A DNA stretch of 64,000 bases from Epinephelus fuscoguttatus (lineage: Eukaryota; Chordata; Actinopteri; Perciformes; Serranidae). Where the stretch lies: assembly GCF_011397635.1 (NCBI RefSeq), contig NC_064770.1, positions 22,810,200-22,874,199 of the forward strand, in the 5' to 3' direction. The notes beneath the pieces are model-generated. The model saw only the letters and a program-made list of their open reading frames with translations. It ran no database searches and was not told where the DNA came from. Shown here piece by piece: positions 23,626 through 36,165 of the stretch (within the stretch, counting starts at the first letter, position 1; each line of letters begins with the position of its first letter). Made by a program: the position numbers and the translations under genes.

Positions 23626-26600
23626 ATTATACAGGTGTCATTAGTCTATGTGCAACACAACGCAATACAGTATGTATGCAAACATAAGATATTATAGGCT
23701 TCTAGGAGAGATATGTGCATGTTGAAAATAGCATTTTTAGCATCCAAAAGTAACTGGGGGAAAAAAACAACTAATAAATGGCAAAAGCATAACATTTAAT
23801 GTGTGTAGGAATGTTTGAGTTTGCACTGAAGTCAGATGGCTCTTGGTTTGTCTGTCTAATAGTGATGGTCAAACTCACCTTCCACAAATTCCTCTCTTAC
23901 AGTACTTGTGTTTTCCTCTGAATATCTTACTTATTCCAGATCATAATTTGAACTCATATTTTTCTATTATCATGCACAAGAATTACACAAATACACAAAT
24001 TGTTTTGGCTCATAAATATGTTCCTGTCTCTCATCACCAGTATGCACGTCACATGTGTGCAGAAAAACAGTTCAGTCCAATTAATTTCCACCCATCCATG
24101 GAAATTAAGTCCTGGTTGGCTGGATATGCTCGATAAACTGACATTAAAGAACACATGGACCAAAATGTGTTGGTTGTTTGTTATTTCTTACAAAATTGAC
24201 ACTTGAAAAGTGGAAAATGTGTTTTTTATGGTTTTATATAACAGCAACATGAGAAAATTTGCATTCCTTGACTCTTGGTAGCTTTGCAAATGTTGACTTT
24301 GGATTCAGATTTCTGGTAAATGCACATTTCTGCATCTTGCATCTTGTCTCTATGACAACAGGGACTCGGATGGAAGCTGTTTCTAAACACCCCTTTCAGT
24401 GTACAGTGGCCTAAGTGCTGAATGAAACCCACTCTGTCCCCCCCTGCTTTTTTTTCTCCCTCTTGGTCCGCCTGCCTCCTCTTCTTACCTTCTTCCTCCC
24501 TACTGAGCTCTTCTTCTCTGACAATGAAACTCAGAACACATCCTGTACAAACAGGGAACGCACAGTAATTAAGCCGCTGTTCATATATTCACAACACCAG
24601 CTTAATGTTTGCATTTGAGAGCAGCACACAGGCAGTACAGTGCAGTGTGGAGATCGATGCAGCAAACCCCACTGACTTAACTTACACTGCATATAAATGA
24701 ATGTAAAAAAGGGAACAAATGAAATAGAGGCACGTGGGTATATGCATACAGAAACTTGTTCATTCTCAGTTAATTTTCACAAAATTAACTGAGCCCGCTG
24801 CCTACTGTAATAACAGCCATCTGCTCCACATCGCCAGCCCATTATTATGGAGCAACCACATTAACGGTCGCACTTGTGACTCAGCTCACAAGCCAATCTC
24901 TCCATGGCAAACTGATCTGGCTTCATTCATTTCCTCGCCTGAAATGGCGTTAATAAAATATGTCCACCAATTCGGAAATGAAATCTCTGTTTACTTATGA
25001 GGGTAATGGGCATGTCTAATTGTTTTATTTGGATTCATGTCTATATTTGGCCCACATTAATATTTATGCATGCTTCACGACTGATTGCTGACTATAAAAG
25101 TAAAATCAGAAGCAGAGGGGAAGAAGAAATCCTTATTACATTAAAGTGGATGTATACTATAAGCAACCCTGCCTTGTTTAAATATTAACCAAGGCCATGG
25201 GGGATGTTTTTCCACATAGTATAATAGATTTTATTCTCATTTAGGACCACTTGCGTAAAAAAACACTGTTGTAAAAGTAGAAAATTAACACAATTACCTC
25301 ACTTGTTTACTGTTGACGACTATGACATCTGGTGCATTCCCACTGGCCCATGAATCTCGTATCCACACAGACTGACATCTCTCCATTCGCACAATCACAC
25401 TTGTATCAAATTAACCCACTTTTCCAAATGCAGAGGCAATATACAACCACGGTGACAAAGGAAGTCAAATGAATGAGCCGGCAGCCATCAGCATTTTATG
25501 ATTATGAAAGTGGATTTCCACCATGGTCCTGTATTACCTAGTGGGAACAGAGCCTCTGCACGTGCAAATGGCTGCCTAACAGCCTAACGCCAGGGCTCAG
25601 ACACATAACTGTTGAATAGTTATGAGAACGGTTCATTAAGCTTGCCAACTTGCCATTTTAATTGTCCTAATTTAACCACAGTAGTGGGAGAAGCAAAAGG
25701 ATTAAAAATGTGATATAAAAACAGCAATGTGGTCAATATGTTCAACAGATTTTTTACATTTTTTAGAAATAATTTTGCCAAAATTAAATTTTAAAAGTAA
25801 CTAATTTGGTAAAGTGTCAACCAGAAGGTTGCTTTCACTCTTTCCAAAAATTTGAGACGACTTATAAGCCATACAATGTTTTCTGAACTGTTTCAGTTAC
25901 AAAACAGAAACAGTGTTTGGTCTCTTAAAAATATTATTTAAATCTTTATAAAGTCATGTCACTTGTGCCATCATTTTGAAATAATGTCCACATTCTCCTC
26001 TTTAGAAAAGAAGTCATCTTGATCTTGAGACTACAGTTCCCAGAGTTCTTTGGTGAGGTCACATGATCCAATAGCACAGGTGTTCTGCTGCAGCAAGATT
26101 CACCAAGTGATTATAGTATACTGCTGAGCTTGCTTTATTTAAGTTAAAGCTACAGTGATTTTTGGGGGGGCAGCACAACAAGCTTTAAGTTGAGTTGACT
26201 AACATGTTAGCAGACAGTTACTCATTTAGCTCGCCCTACATATGCTGCAGACATGGAGCTACATTAGCGCCCAGTTGGATGGAGTCCTGTTTCTTGCCAC
26301 GTGATAAATGTAAGTCCAATAGTCACTCTTCTTCAGCTCTGTTCTTTTCTCCTAAAGGAAATATCTGTTTTTAGCTGCTAAATGCTCCACTTTTGTTTGG
26401 TAATCACAAACTTTGTCTTTCATCTGTTTGGTGCTGAGTGCAGTGGGTTTCAGAGGTGGAGTGAGAAGGGTGGTGTTGGCCTTTTCTTCTCAAAAGCCCT
26501 GAATCTTTAACATTTTTGAAAAACCTTTTAACTTTGCCTCGTTCAGAAGATAATATATCCCACAGTATGGTCTATTATTGCCTAAAGAAATCTGCTATTA

Positions 26601-26974
26601 TGAGTAAATGTTCGTCTGTTGGCCTAATGTTTAATTCAGAGTATTGAAGTCTACATTTACTTTGCATTGTTAGTCCTTTATTTGCAGTTAGAGCAGCCCA
26701 GATTATTATGGCATGGATTCAGATGTCAAGATTTGTCAGCTAAACATTCCCTCTGTGAATTTTACTCCAACATAGCATGATAAAAAATGATTTCAAGATT
26801 AGTAGCTATGCAATTGCGATACACATTACCCTATCTTGTGTGACAATTTCTACCTCTTTTTAGGTGGCAGAGGTGAAAATAAGTTGTCCTTAATGACATG
26901 AGAAGAGTTGGAGAGCAGCTAGATACAAAATTGGATGTGGGCTTTACTGGATGTTTTTTCTTTGGCAACTATCG
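23626..26974. other. Intergenic; candidate conserved non-coding blocks
   Basis: There are no genes. 24770-25190 and 25310-25670 are repeat-free and rich in homeodomain-like TAAT words and E-boxes. They look like conserved vertebrate regulatory DNA but were not compared with other species. Confidence 0.4.
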
Positions 26975-28130
26975 TTCCATTCCATTTTCATCTGCTTATC
27001 TGGATCTGCTTCGTGGGGGCAGCAGGCCAAGCAAAGCACCCCTGACGTCTCTCTCCACAGCAACGCTTTCCAGCTCCTCCTGGGGGACACCAAAGCGTTC
27101 CCAGGTCAGATGAGATATGTAATCCCTCCAGTGTGTTCTGAGTCTACTGTGGGGCCTCCTGCCAGTGGGATGTGTTTGGAACACCTCTGTCAGGAGGTGC
27201 CCAGGAGGCATCCTGGTCAGATGCCTAAGCCACCTCACATGGCCTCTTTTGATGCGAAGGAGCAGCGGCTCTGGTCCAAGGCCCCTCTGGATGTCTGAGC
27301 TCCTCACCCTACCTCTAAGGCTGAGGCCAGCCACCCCATGGAGGAAACTCATTTTGGCCACTTGTATCCGTGATCTCATTCTTTCGGTCCCTATCCAGAT
27401 CTCATGACCATAGGTGAGGGTTGGGACGTAGATGGACCAGTAAATTGAAAGTTTCGCTCTCTGACTCAGCTCCCTCTTCACCACGACGGTCTGGCTAGGC
27501 GCCCGCATCGCTACCCTCACTTGTGAACAAGACCCCGAGATACTTGAACTCCCTCGCTTGAGGCAGTAACTCACTCCCAACCCAGAGAGGGCAATTCACC
27601 GGTTTCTGGCAGAGAACCGTGATCTCAGATTTGGAAGTGCTGACTCTCATCCTGACCACTTGACACACGGCTGCAAACCGCCCCAGTGCATGCTGGAGGT
27701 CACGGTGTGATGAAGCCAACAGAACCGCATCATCTGCAAAAAGCAGAGATGCTATTCTGAGGTTCCCAAATCTGACCACTTCCTCCCCCCAGCTACACCT
27801 CAAGATCCTGTCCGTGAATATCACAAACAGGATCGGTGACAAGAGACAACACCCACCGAGAACAAGTTTGACTTTATAGCACATAGCTAGCTCTCACTTT
27901 GGTCATATTGGGACCGGATGGCTCGTCTCAAAGACCCTGGTACCCCGTAATCACGCAGTACCCCCCCACAAGACTCAGCAAGGGACTTGGTCGTAAGCCT
28001 TCTCCAAGTCCACAAAACACACGTAGACTGAATTGGCAAACTCCCACGACCGCTCCAGCAGCCCCGCAAGGGTAAAAAGCTGCTCCACCATTCCATGGCC
28101 AGGCTGGAATTGGCGTTTGCAACTATCAAG
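26975..28130 (-). mobile_element. RTE/Rex-type LINE, 5'-truncated, frameshifted reverse transcriptase
   Basis: On the minus strand: remnants around 28100-27900 (GLRPSPLLSLVGG, DYGVPGSLRRAIRSQYDQS), then RNLRIASLLFADDAVLLAS-like reverse transcriptase with the FADD active site at about 27765-27730, DLQHALGRFAAVCQ, and SKSEITVLCQK. After LFTSEG a deletion and frameshift at about 27500-27530 removes some residues. The next frame continues with KRELSQRAKLSIYWSIYVPT, LTYGHEIW, RMRSRIQVAKMSFLH and TGRRPHSRLRTHWRDYISHL. It is inactive. The exact subfamily cannot be set without a search. Confidence 0.75.
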
Positions 28131-30910
28131 TTTTTCCAAAATGATGTACAGGTTTTTAGGAATTCTTTTATCTCATATAGCTTGAATAATAGTGCATATG
28201 CTGCACTACATCTCCCCAGCGGAGCATGCTCCTGGACCCCGTAGGTTTGGGCTGAGCCCTGAATGTTTACAACGGCTGACTTCACCCCTGGTGGTTTTAT
28301 GAGAGCTTTTTGTTGACAACAGCTGGGTCCAGGGCTATTGGAAGGATAATAATGCCACTTTGTCTGTGAACTAGAAAACTAATATTCATTGCATGCACAC
28401 CACTTTAGACACATAAAGAAATGCATTATCAATATTTGCAATGTGCTCTGTTGCCACATGGTAGCTACAACACTGGGGACTTTAATATTTTTATTCCCCC
28501 ACTTACAAGGAATTTACTAACCATGCATGATAATCAAATTAATCGCAGCTAACTTGGATTGCCTTTTGGAATAAAATGTTCCACGTGTTGCTGAGGTAAA
28601 TAGCCATGTGCAAACAAGATAGGTTGCCAGGTTCCACAGTGGCTCATTGTGGAGGCAGTTGGGTAAGATAAGAGTTTAATGAGGCATCATTTATCACTGC
28701 TGATGTAATTTACAGAGCCCAGGAAATTAATGGATGTCGTTTTTGTTTGGCTATAGTAAAGATTTGGATAATGAAGAGCTAAATTGTGCATTAGACTGTT
28801 TGGGATTTCTCTGTTGCAATGTACTGACACAACAGACATATCTTCATTCTGTGTTGAGGCAAACCTGATTTACCATTCTCTGCCATGTTTAGAGAGCGGT
28901 TTGAAAGTTTTTGCAGATTATACCGTAAAAATGAATCAGGTTTAATGCATTTTAAATTATATTTTTGTTAATTTAAAAACACTATCCATGCTCATTCATG
29001 AGATATATGTCATTCCTCAGGATTTGTGCATTTAATTGCCAAGTGTCATTTATTTATTTGAGTTAATGGATGGAATTAAGAAGTTGTGTGTAATGTCTTC
29101 TTCCGAACACTTGATGGAGCAACAGACACCACTATCAAAGCTGAATTGATTTAAAGTGCTGCAGTGCCATCTTGTGGTGAACTCCTCAATGTGTCGCCAC
29201 ACTCAGTCCCCAGGCCTTTTGAGTGACACAACGCCTGTATGAAAATACTTTAATCATCTATATTACACCACATACTTCCATAAGTAGCCTACACATATTT
29301 TTGTCAGTGTTAAGACCACAATTTTAAAAGCATTTACAGCTCCGCTTCATATGTTTAAGAGAGTCATGTTACTCAGCTGTGACTGGTTTCTGTGGTAACT
29401 GGGAGAACAGGTGGCCTCTTCTTTGGGGGAAATTTACTGTTTTCCAGAGGAGCTCTAACCACCTGTGGGTCTTATATTTTCCAGGAGAAAGTGAAGATGA
29501 CACACACATTCCTCCCTCTGACCTGTAAGTTGATCATTTCATCTGTTTGATTCCACTTGCACCCTGTGCGGAGAGAAAGTGGGAGGTGGGAGAGATACAC
29601 TGAGTGTTGTATGTTAAGCTGTTACAATAAGCCTGGCTTCTACTTTCTTGTATTGCTCGAGTGAATGGGTTGAGGAATCTGTGAATTGCAGTGAAGCACG
29701 TGGGGCTTCAGCATGTCTGATTCTTGTTTGTTTAATGGATGTTAGAATTATTTTAGGTGGAAGTGTAGTTAGAATTATTTTTATAGGGAGAATAAAAAGT
29801 TAAAAGGAGCACGTCTGAGGAGAGCTTTGGAGGGATTGTGTTTGAGATTATGTTGCCGCTCATGACATGAAGGTTGCTGCAAGTAAAGTGGTTGAGCCTC
29901 AGCTGTTGTTATGAACTGAGGACCTGGGTGACCGCACGGCTTTGCATCTGTTGGTCGACAGATGCAAGGTTATTACTGTGCTGAGCAGTTGTCGTGTGTT
30001 TTGCAACTGAGTGTTATTATAGCTGAAGGTGCAGGGCTGGCAATGAAAGTGAGGGAGAGATGTCTGTCCATACATGTGCATATGCAAACACAGACAACAA
30101 AGACAGACTTTGTGCTGCTTGTGTCTAAAATGAAATATAATGAAGAGTATATGCAGCAAACAAGACAACAGAATAATGTACACTGACATTAGACTGGTCT
30201 TGCCAAGCTAAATTAAACAGGCATGTGACATGCGTGCACCTTCCCGTCCTCTCAGATGCTATTTGATGTTATTACATGACTGTGGGTTGTATTTTGACAG
30301 GGACGCCAGACATGAACTGCAGCCCAAAAATTTAGGGGGAAACCCCCTCAACCTGCGTGCCAGAATGTGGCTTGTTTTACGAGTCAAATCAGCTGCCCTG
30401 GAGATGTTTCAGAGGAGAACTTGGGACAAGAGAGTGGGAGGCGGGAGAGGATTGGGGATGAAAAGCAAAAGATACCATAGTCTGGTATGGCAGTGCCAAC
30501 CTGTCTTGTGATGAAAGATCATGAGTGATATTTGGAAAGTCCCTGCAGGGCAAAAACCTGAGAGACCATAGGCGCTCCCCCTTTAACCTCCTGAGGAAAT
30601 CAACATGCACATTTTAATGATGATTTTGTTATATTCATTTTGTTGTTTTTTCATCTTGTGTCGGGGAAGTCCTTTGGGCAGAGAGGGCGATTGGGCTTTG
30701 GGATGCAGAGGGAGTCTAGAATTATGGCCGATTGAAAGCTTTTCTGGACCCGGTTCAAGAAGTGCTGACGAAGCAAGACTAAACATCGCAAACCGCAGTT
30801 GAAAGATTTGCACATGTGCTGGCTCCCCCTGCACTCCTGCCACCCTGGGATTAGTCCCATCCTGGGAGAGCAGCTACATTTACATGTGTCCAGGCAGGCA
30901 TGTACACACA

Positions 30911-30964
<54 letters not shown>

Positions 30965-31588
30965 CTTTACATGCATATGAACCCTATAATTGGAGAGGAG
31001 GAAGGAAAGCAAAGCTGAGAAAGAGAAGTGTCAAGACTGATGGGAAAATGAGGAATAAGAAACATTGAATTCCTGAGTAACCACAACCAGCAGCATAAAT
31101 AAAGTCAGCTACCCGGTTGTAGTGGAGTGAAGTATGCAGGGTTGAGGAATCAGCTGTAAATTAGTCTTAGTTTGAACAATTAAAGAACAGTAGACACGAT
31201 GGGCCTCAAGCAGGAAGTGATATAAAAACATATTCAATCTTATTTTGTATCCATGATTTGTTATTATTTTGTACCCTCTGATTTCTATGATTCACAAATG
31301 TTTTTGTTCTTCTCTCAGGTAGGAGAAAATTGTTTAAGTGGTCGAGAACACTTTTACCAAGATAAGAGATAAACATCTTGTTTTCAGAGTTTACAAATTG
31401 TTTTTCCAGAGCAAGGAAACAGATTTTAAATTTGAGGAACATAAATCTCACATAATCAAATTTAGATAATCTTGATTTACAGTAATTATATTGATTGGAC
31501 TATTATAATCATGAGATAATCACTACTATACTTGGTCCATTGATCCCAGTCACTGTACTTTTCAGTTACTGGGCATCCCTCTGCTGAG
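28131..31588. other. Intergenic, CA repeat at 30.9 kb
   Basis: No gene was recognised between the LINE remnant and the hAT-type MITE. Confidence 0.55.
30902..30961 (+). repeat. CA microsatellite
   Basis: About 29 CA units with one TACA interruption near 30917. Confidence 0.95.
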
Positions 31589-32101
31589 CAGTGGTGGAAT
31601 GTAACTAAGTACATTTGCTTGAGTTCTGTACTTGAGTACAAATTTGAGGTACTTGTTCTTTACTTAAGTATTTTGATTCCATGCCACTTTGTACTTCTAC
31701 TTTACAATACTTCAGAGGGAAGTACTTTTTACTCCACTACAGTTATTTGATAACTTCAGCAGGTAGTTACTGTACAAATTAAGATTTTTGTGCACCAACC
31801 GTATCACCATTTATGGGTGCAGCTGAAGTTATAATTGTTGAAGTCATTTTTCATGCAAAGACATTTAATGATCCCAGCTTCCTAAATATGAGGACTTGCT
31901 ACTTTTCCTCTTAATTATTATTAAAATGATTTAAAACTGTGATCAAGTACTTCACTTTTAATACTTAAATTAATTTCCCTTATTGTTCTTACATACTTTT
32001 ACCTAAGTAACATTTTCAGTGCAGGACTTGTAACACAGTATTTTTACAGTGTTTTTTAGTACTTTTAGTTCAGTAAAGGATCTGAACTTCCTCCACCACT
32101 G
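31589..32101. mobile_element. hAT-type MITE
   Basis: The left tip is CAGTGGTGGAATGTAACTAA. The right tip, reverse-complemented, is CAGTGGTGGAGGAAG, a 10-base perfect terminal inverted repeat. Flanks CTGCTGAG (31581-31588) and ATGCTGAC (32102-32109) match at six of eight positions, consistent with an aged 8-bp hAT target duplication. The interior is full of AAGTACTT-like words and has no transposase. I recall this family as common in fish. Confidence 0.65.
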
Positions 32102-32599
32102 ATGCTGACACAGTATTCACAGCATCACAGATGTTTTGCCATTGCTGGGTTTTTAATTTTCCTGTAACATCAGTAATGACACTATGGAATACCATCTTTT
32201 ATGTCAGTTTTATTTAACAACACCACAGGAGTTTTTCCTCCTCTTACAGCCTTTTATGGTGGCATCTCTCCAGTTCTTGGGCATGTGCCAGAGTCTTTGC
32301 GCACGGCACAACACTTGCGCTTATACAGTGTTTGCGGGTGGGGTGGGGATTACTCACGTTAATAGGTTACTCATCGTCAAGTGGGATTTATCATTGAGCA
32401 CACCTGGATATGTGCAGATTTAAATGGCGTGTCTGGAAATTGACTTCACTTATTTTTGTCTCTTAACACAAAACTAAGAGAAAATATAGGAGACGTTTAA
32501 GAGAACGCTGATGCATGTGGCCCAGTATATTATGTGTGATAAAAAATCAAGAAAAAAAATGATTGTGTTAATAAGATTTTAATTCTAAAGAGCATGGGC

Positions 32600-32880
32600 G
32601 GATTATGAGACGTGGGTCCCTGGGCACAGACATACAGAGGGCCCCACCACCTCTGCAACATAAAAGCAAGATTTACAGATTTTATTTTGGGTATGATCAT
32701 TTGTGTCTCCTTGTGGTTGTTTTGCAACTCTTCGACTTGATCTTGAGTCTTTTTGTGTCTTTTAAAGTAAATGTTGTGCCTTTTTTGGTTGTTTTGTGTC
32801 TCTTTGAGGTTGTTTAGCCCATTTTTGTAATTATATTGTGTCACTTTGCAGTTCTTTTGCATCTCTTGGTGGTGTTTTTG
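32600..32880 (+). repeat. Degenerate tandem region of TTGTGTCTCTTTGnGGTTGTTT-like units
   Basis: After a segment resembling a fish repeat (CCCTGGGCACAGACATACAG), variants of GTGTCTCCTTGTGGTTGTTT recur: TTTGTGTCTCTTTGAGGTTG, GTGTCACTTTGCAGTTC and GCATCTCTTGGTGGTG. The units are imperfect and spaced about 35-60 bases apart. Confidence 0.45.
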
Positions 32881-35699
32881 AGTGTTTTCCCAGTTGGTAC
32901 AAGTTCATTTGAGTGACATTTTGCAGGCCTGACATTTTAGAGTAGCTCACCTTGCCTAGATTTGAAAAACCAGCCATGCTTCACACTATACTGTAGACTT
33001 GAGGCAACCCTGCTCCCTGATGTGTTTCCCCTAAGATCCTTTCTCAGGGCAGATAATTTGACTCGTCATAGCAAGAAGCGCTGATGTAACTAATTGCATA
33101 AATTATGGGTTTGTTCCATTTACGCGTGCCATTAAACACATCACAGGGACCCAGAGACAGAGATCAAAGTGGAAGCATCTTTGATTCATCTAGTTTAACC
33201 ATTCACACCACCACATCTGCCTGTGAGACTGGAAAGAACCACCCCAGCTTGACTCATTAGATTACTGTGGATGAGATGTTGTTATAATAACCCTTATTTC
33301 TCCCGCTAACAAAACAATGCAGATAATTAGAGTGCCAAAAAAACTGACACTTTATGTAGAAGTACTTTGAAATGATTTACCCTCTCCAGTGATTTCATTT
33401 TATTTTGCTGATTTCTGACCTCCAGTAACCTTCACCAGTTAGCCGGCCCATGTGGTTGCCCTGCGCTGTCTCTCGTCTCCCTCTCCTGCAGCAGCGAGAG
33501 CACCTCTTCTCAGGGATATCACACCGCGAAGCAGTGAAAGGTCTGTTTTATTAAAAGAGCCGTCCTCCCCAAACTACAGATCACTTTTCACATTCGATCA
33601 TATAATCCCTGCACCATCATCCTACCCCACTTCAGCACTGCCAGGAAGTGAAATGCTAGCTACCTGGCTAGCTGTGTGCATTTGTGTGTGTATTTCCGTT
33701 GCATACCATTGCATATAATCTTTTTGTGGTTTAACGTAGCAGAGGAGAGATAATGATAGCTTTTCCAACTCTATAAAAAGAGATGTAAACTTTCTTTATA
33801 AGCAGATCACTTACAGATAACGGAGAAATAGCTGTTGTCAGATGATTTCCTGCTACATGTCTGCAATAAGAGTATGAAATCCATGTCTGTGGTAATATAT
33901 ATTCTCTCTTGCTCTGTGGAAAGCTTTACCAATTCCCCTCCGGCCCACTCCTCCTGCGAAACCATAAAAACAGTCAGGCAGTACCAAGGGCAGTCTAGCA
34001 CCAGGCCTGCTTCCTTGCCAAAGGGTCAAAGTTCAAGCTCATTAGCTGCTACAGTGAATAGTTTGTCTTTCTGGCACAGGCGAGAGTTCACTACGTCACC
34101 CTTCCTGCAGCCCAGCAGCTCGGTCTTCTCTCTGTCCTTCTCTCTCTGATGTGTTTGTCTCAGACCTTTAAAATTTGACACTGGCATTACTTCATAACCA
34201 CGTGACATCATGACTGTCACTAAGACAAATGGTAATTTTTCAGCTAGTGATGCAGCTTGCCGGGTTGCAACATGTGACTGGACAACGGAGCTTTGGATCC
34301 CGTCTTTTGACTCTTGGCTGAAGAACTGAGGCTTGTAAGGGGGACTTTTATCTGTGGTCATGAGGGAATTAAAGCATCCAGCATGTAACACAACACACTG
34401 GAGATCTGAATTGTTTTATTGATATTTTTTTTGTCAAGTGTTTTTTTTTTATGAATACACAACCAGTAAGCTGCTTAATGACTATTTGAACAAGCAGAAA
34501 TTTGATCTCAGGTTTTTGTTGATTTTGAACCCACACCAGGCCGTTTACTTTTTGGGGTTCTGGTTGTGGGTGTCCTTACTGAGTGCTGAGCATAATGCTT
34601 ATTCCTGGCATTCCTGAAAAAGTCAACATAGGGCTGTCAAACATCGTTGATGCCTCTCTATGAAATATCATGAATATAATTGTCGCTGAGCACTGACTGT
34701 TGTCAAGTTGATTCTCGACGTGGGAAAAATATAATGGAGCATGACCAAGCCAAACATTACCTTAAGGAATACGGAGTAGAGAAAGGAGGATTGGAAACCA
34801 CAGACTCCAATGTCACTCCAGTCTTGTATTACTGGCTGTTTGTGGTAAAGGTTGACCCTCCCAGACATACACCCCACCTTTTGACCATTAACCTACACTG
34901 AGTCATCCCTTCTGTCTCGCGTCATTCACATCTCAGAACACCAACTTTGGAGTGGCACACTGGCAATGAGCTAGCACGGCCGTAAAGTTTATATGTGCTT
35001 TATCTTTCACCCTCTAATATCTTGACCGCACACAGAAAACACGCTGCTCTCATTTTCATTCATTCAAATCATCATCAGCCTCTACTGGTCCAAATATAAC
35101 TTGCCGCACCCATTTTGCATAGAGCAGCGTTTAGCCGCTGCAGTTAACACCGTTCCAACATCCTAAAGCCGCAGTTCCGGGCATATACATCCCCTTCTGT
35201 CTCCTTGTCTGTGAGAGCAAGCGACGGTCAGGGACCCAGTGTCGGGTTGGAGGCGCCAGAGCATTGTGCAGTGGGTGACCCCGGCAACCACGCTGAGGTT
35301 TGCTGCTCTCACCAGAGCTCAGCTGTAATGAAGTCAGAGCAGACCACTAAAAGGCTAAAGCTTCCTCTTACTACCCGTACTCAGTCCCAGCTCCCCAGCC
35401 TCTCTGAGGCCGCAGTCAAGGGGGTCTGGCTGTAGCAGGAGGAGGACAAGACAGAGAATGAGGGTGAAAGTCAGTGTAATGGCTGCTCTACCTCCTGTTT
35501 GTGTTTGTTGCGGTACTCTCAAGATTGGATATTGGCTGAATGCAACAGCTCAAGTTCTTGGGTTTGGTGTTCAGGGGTCCATCGTCAGCAGAGGCAAACC
35601 AGACAAATGTTTGAGGACCTCTAATTATTTCAGAATAGAGGCCCCTGATGGCTACCCATATTGGCAAATTTTGCAATGACAACTATAAACCTCTCATAC

Positions 35700-36165
35700 A
35701 CCCCTTTTCCACCACAACTAGCACGTGTACACAGGTGGGAAAACATGCCAAAAATAGGCTTTAGACACCTTTCCTTCCCTTTATTGCCAGTAGACTAGAG
35801 ATGTGTACACGGCTCTGCAGTAGACGACCATGCCTTTACGTTTTTTTGTGTGTTTTTCGACATCGTGAACAGGCCAGAAAACAGATTACAGGTTAGTAAA
35901 CAGTAGAAAGCAGAATGGAGGCCAGTACAAATGTTACAGTGGTAACTTCTTTTAACGTGTCTCTTACTTATTCGGTCCCTCGAACTCAGGGTAGACTAAT
36001 TGGGAAGGCTCTTTGAGCACTGCTTGGGCAAAGATGGATGGTAGTTTTTGGTGGTGTGCCATTGTATCTCGATGGTAAAGGGGCTAAAAATTCTCATCAA
36101 GGCAGATCAGAGCTGGGGCCGATAAATACGGGAGTAAATTTGTGCAGTGGGAAAGGCCCCCCCAC
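35700..36165. mobile_element. Possible DNA transposon with weak terminal inverted repeats
   Basis: The left end is ACCCCTTTTCCACCACAACT. The right end, reverse-complemented, is GGGCCTTTCCCACTGCACA. Tips of this kind occur in fish hAT-like non-autonomous elements. The repeat is imperfect and no clear target duplication was found, so the limits are approximate. Confidence 0.3.

Noticed and set aside
27165..27407. Plus-strand open frames over the LINE at 27 kb
   Set aside because: Antisense of the minus-strand reverse transcriptase remnant.
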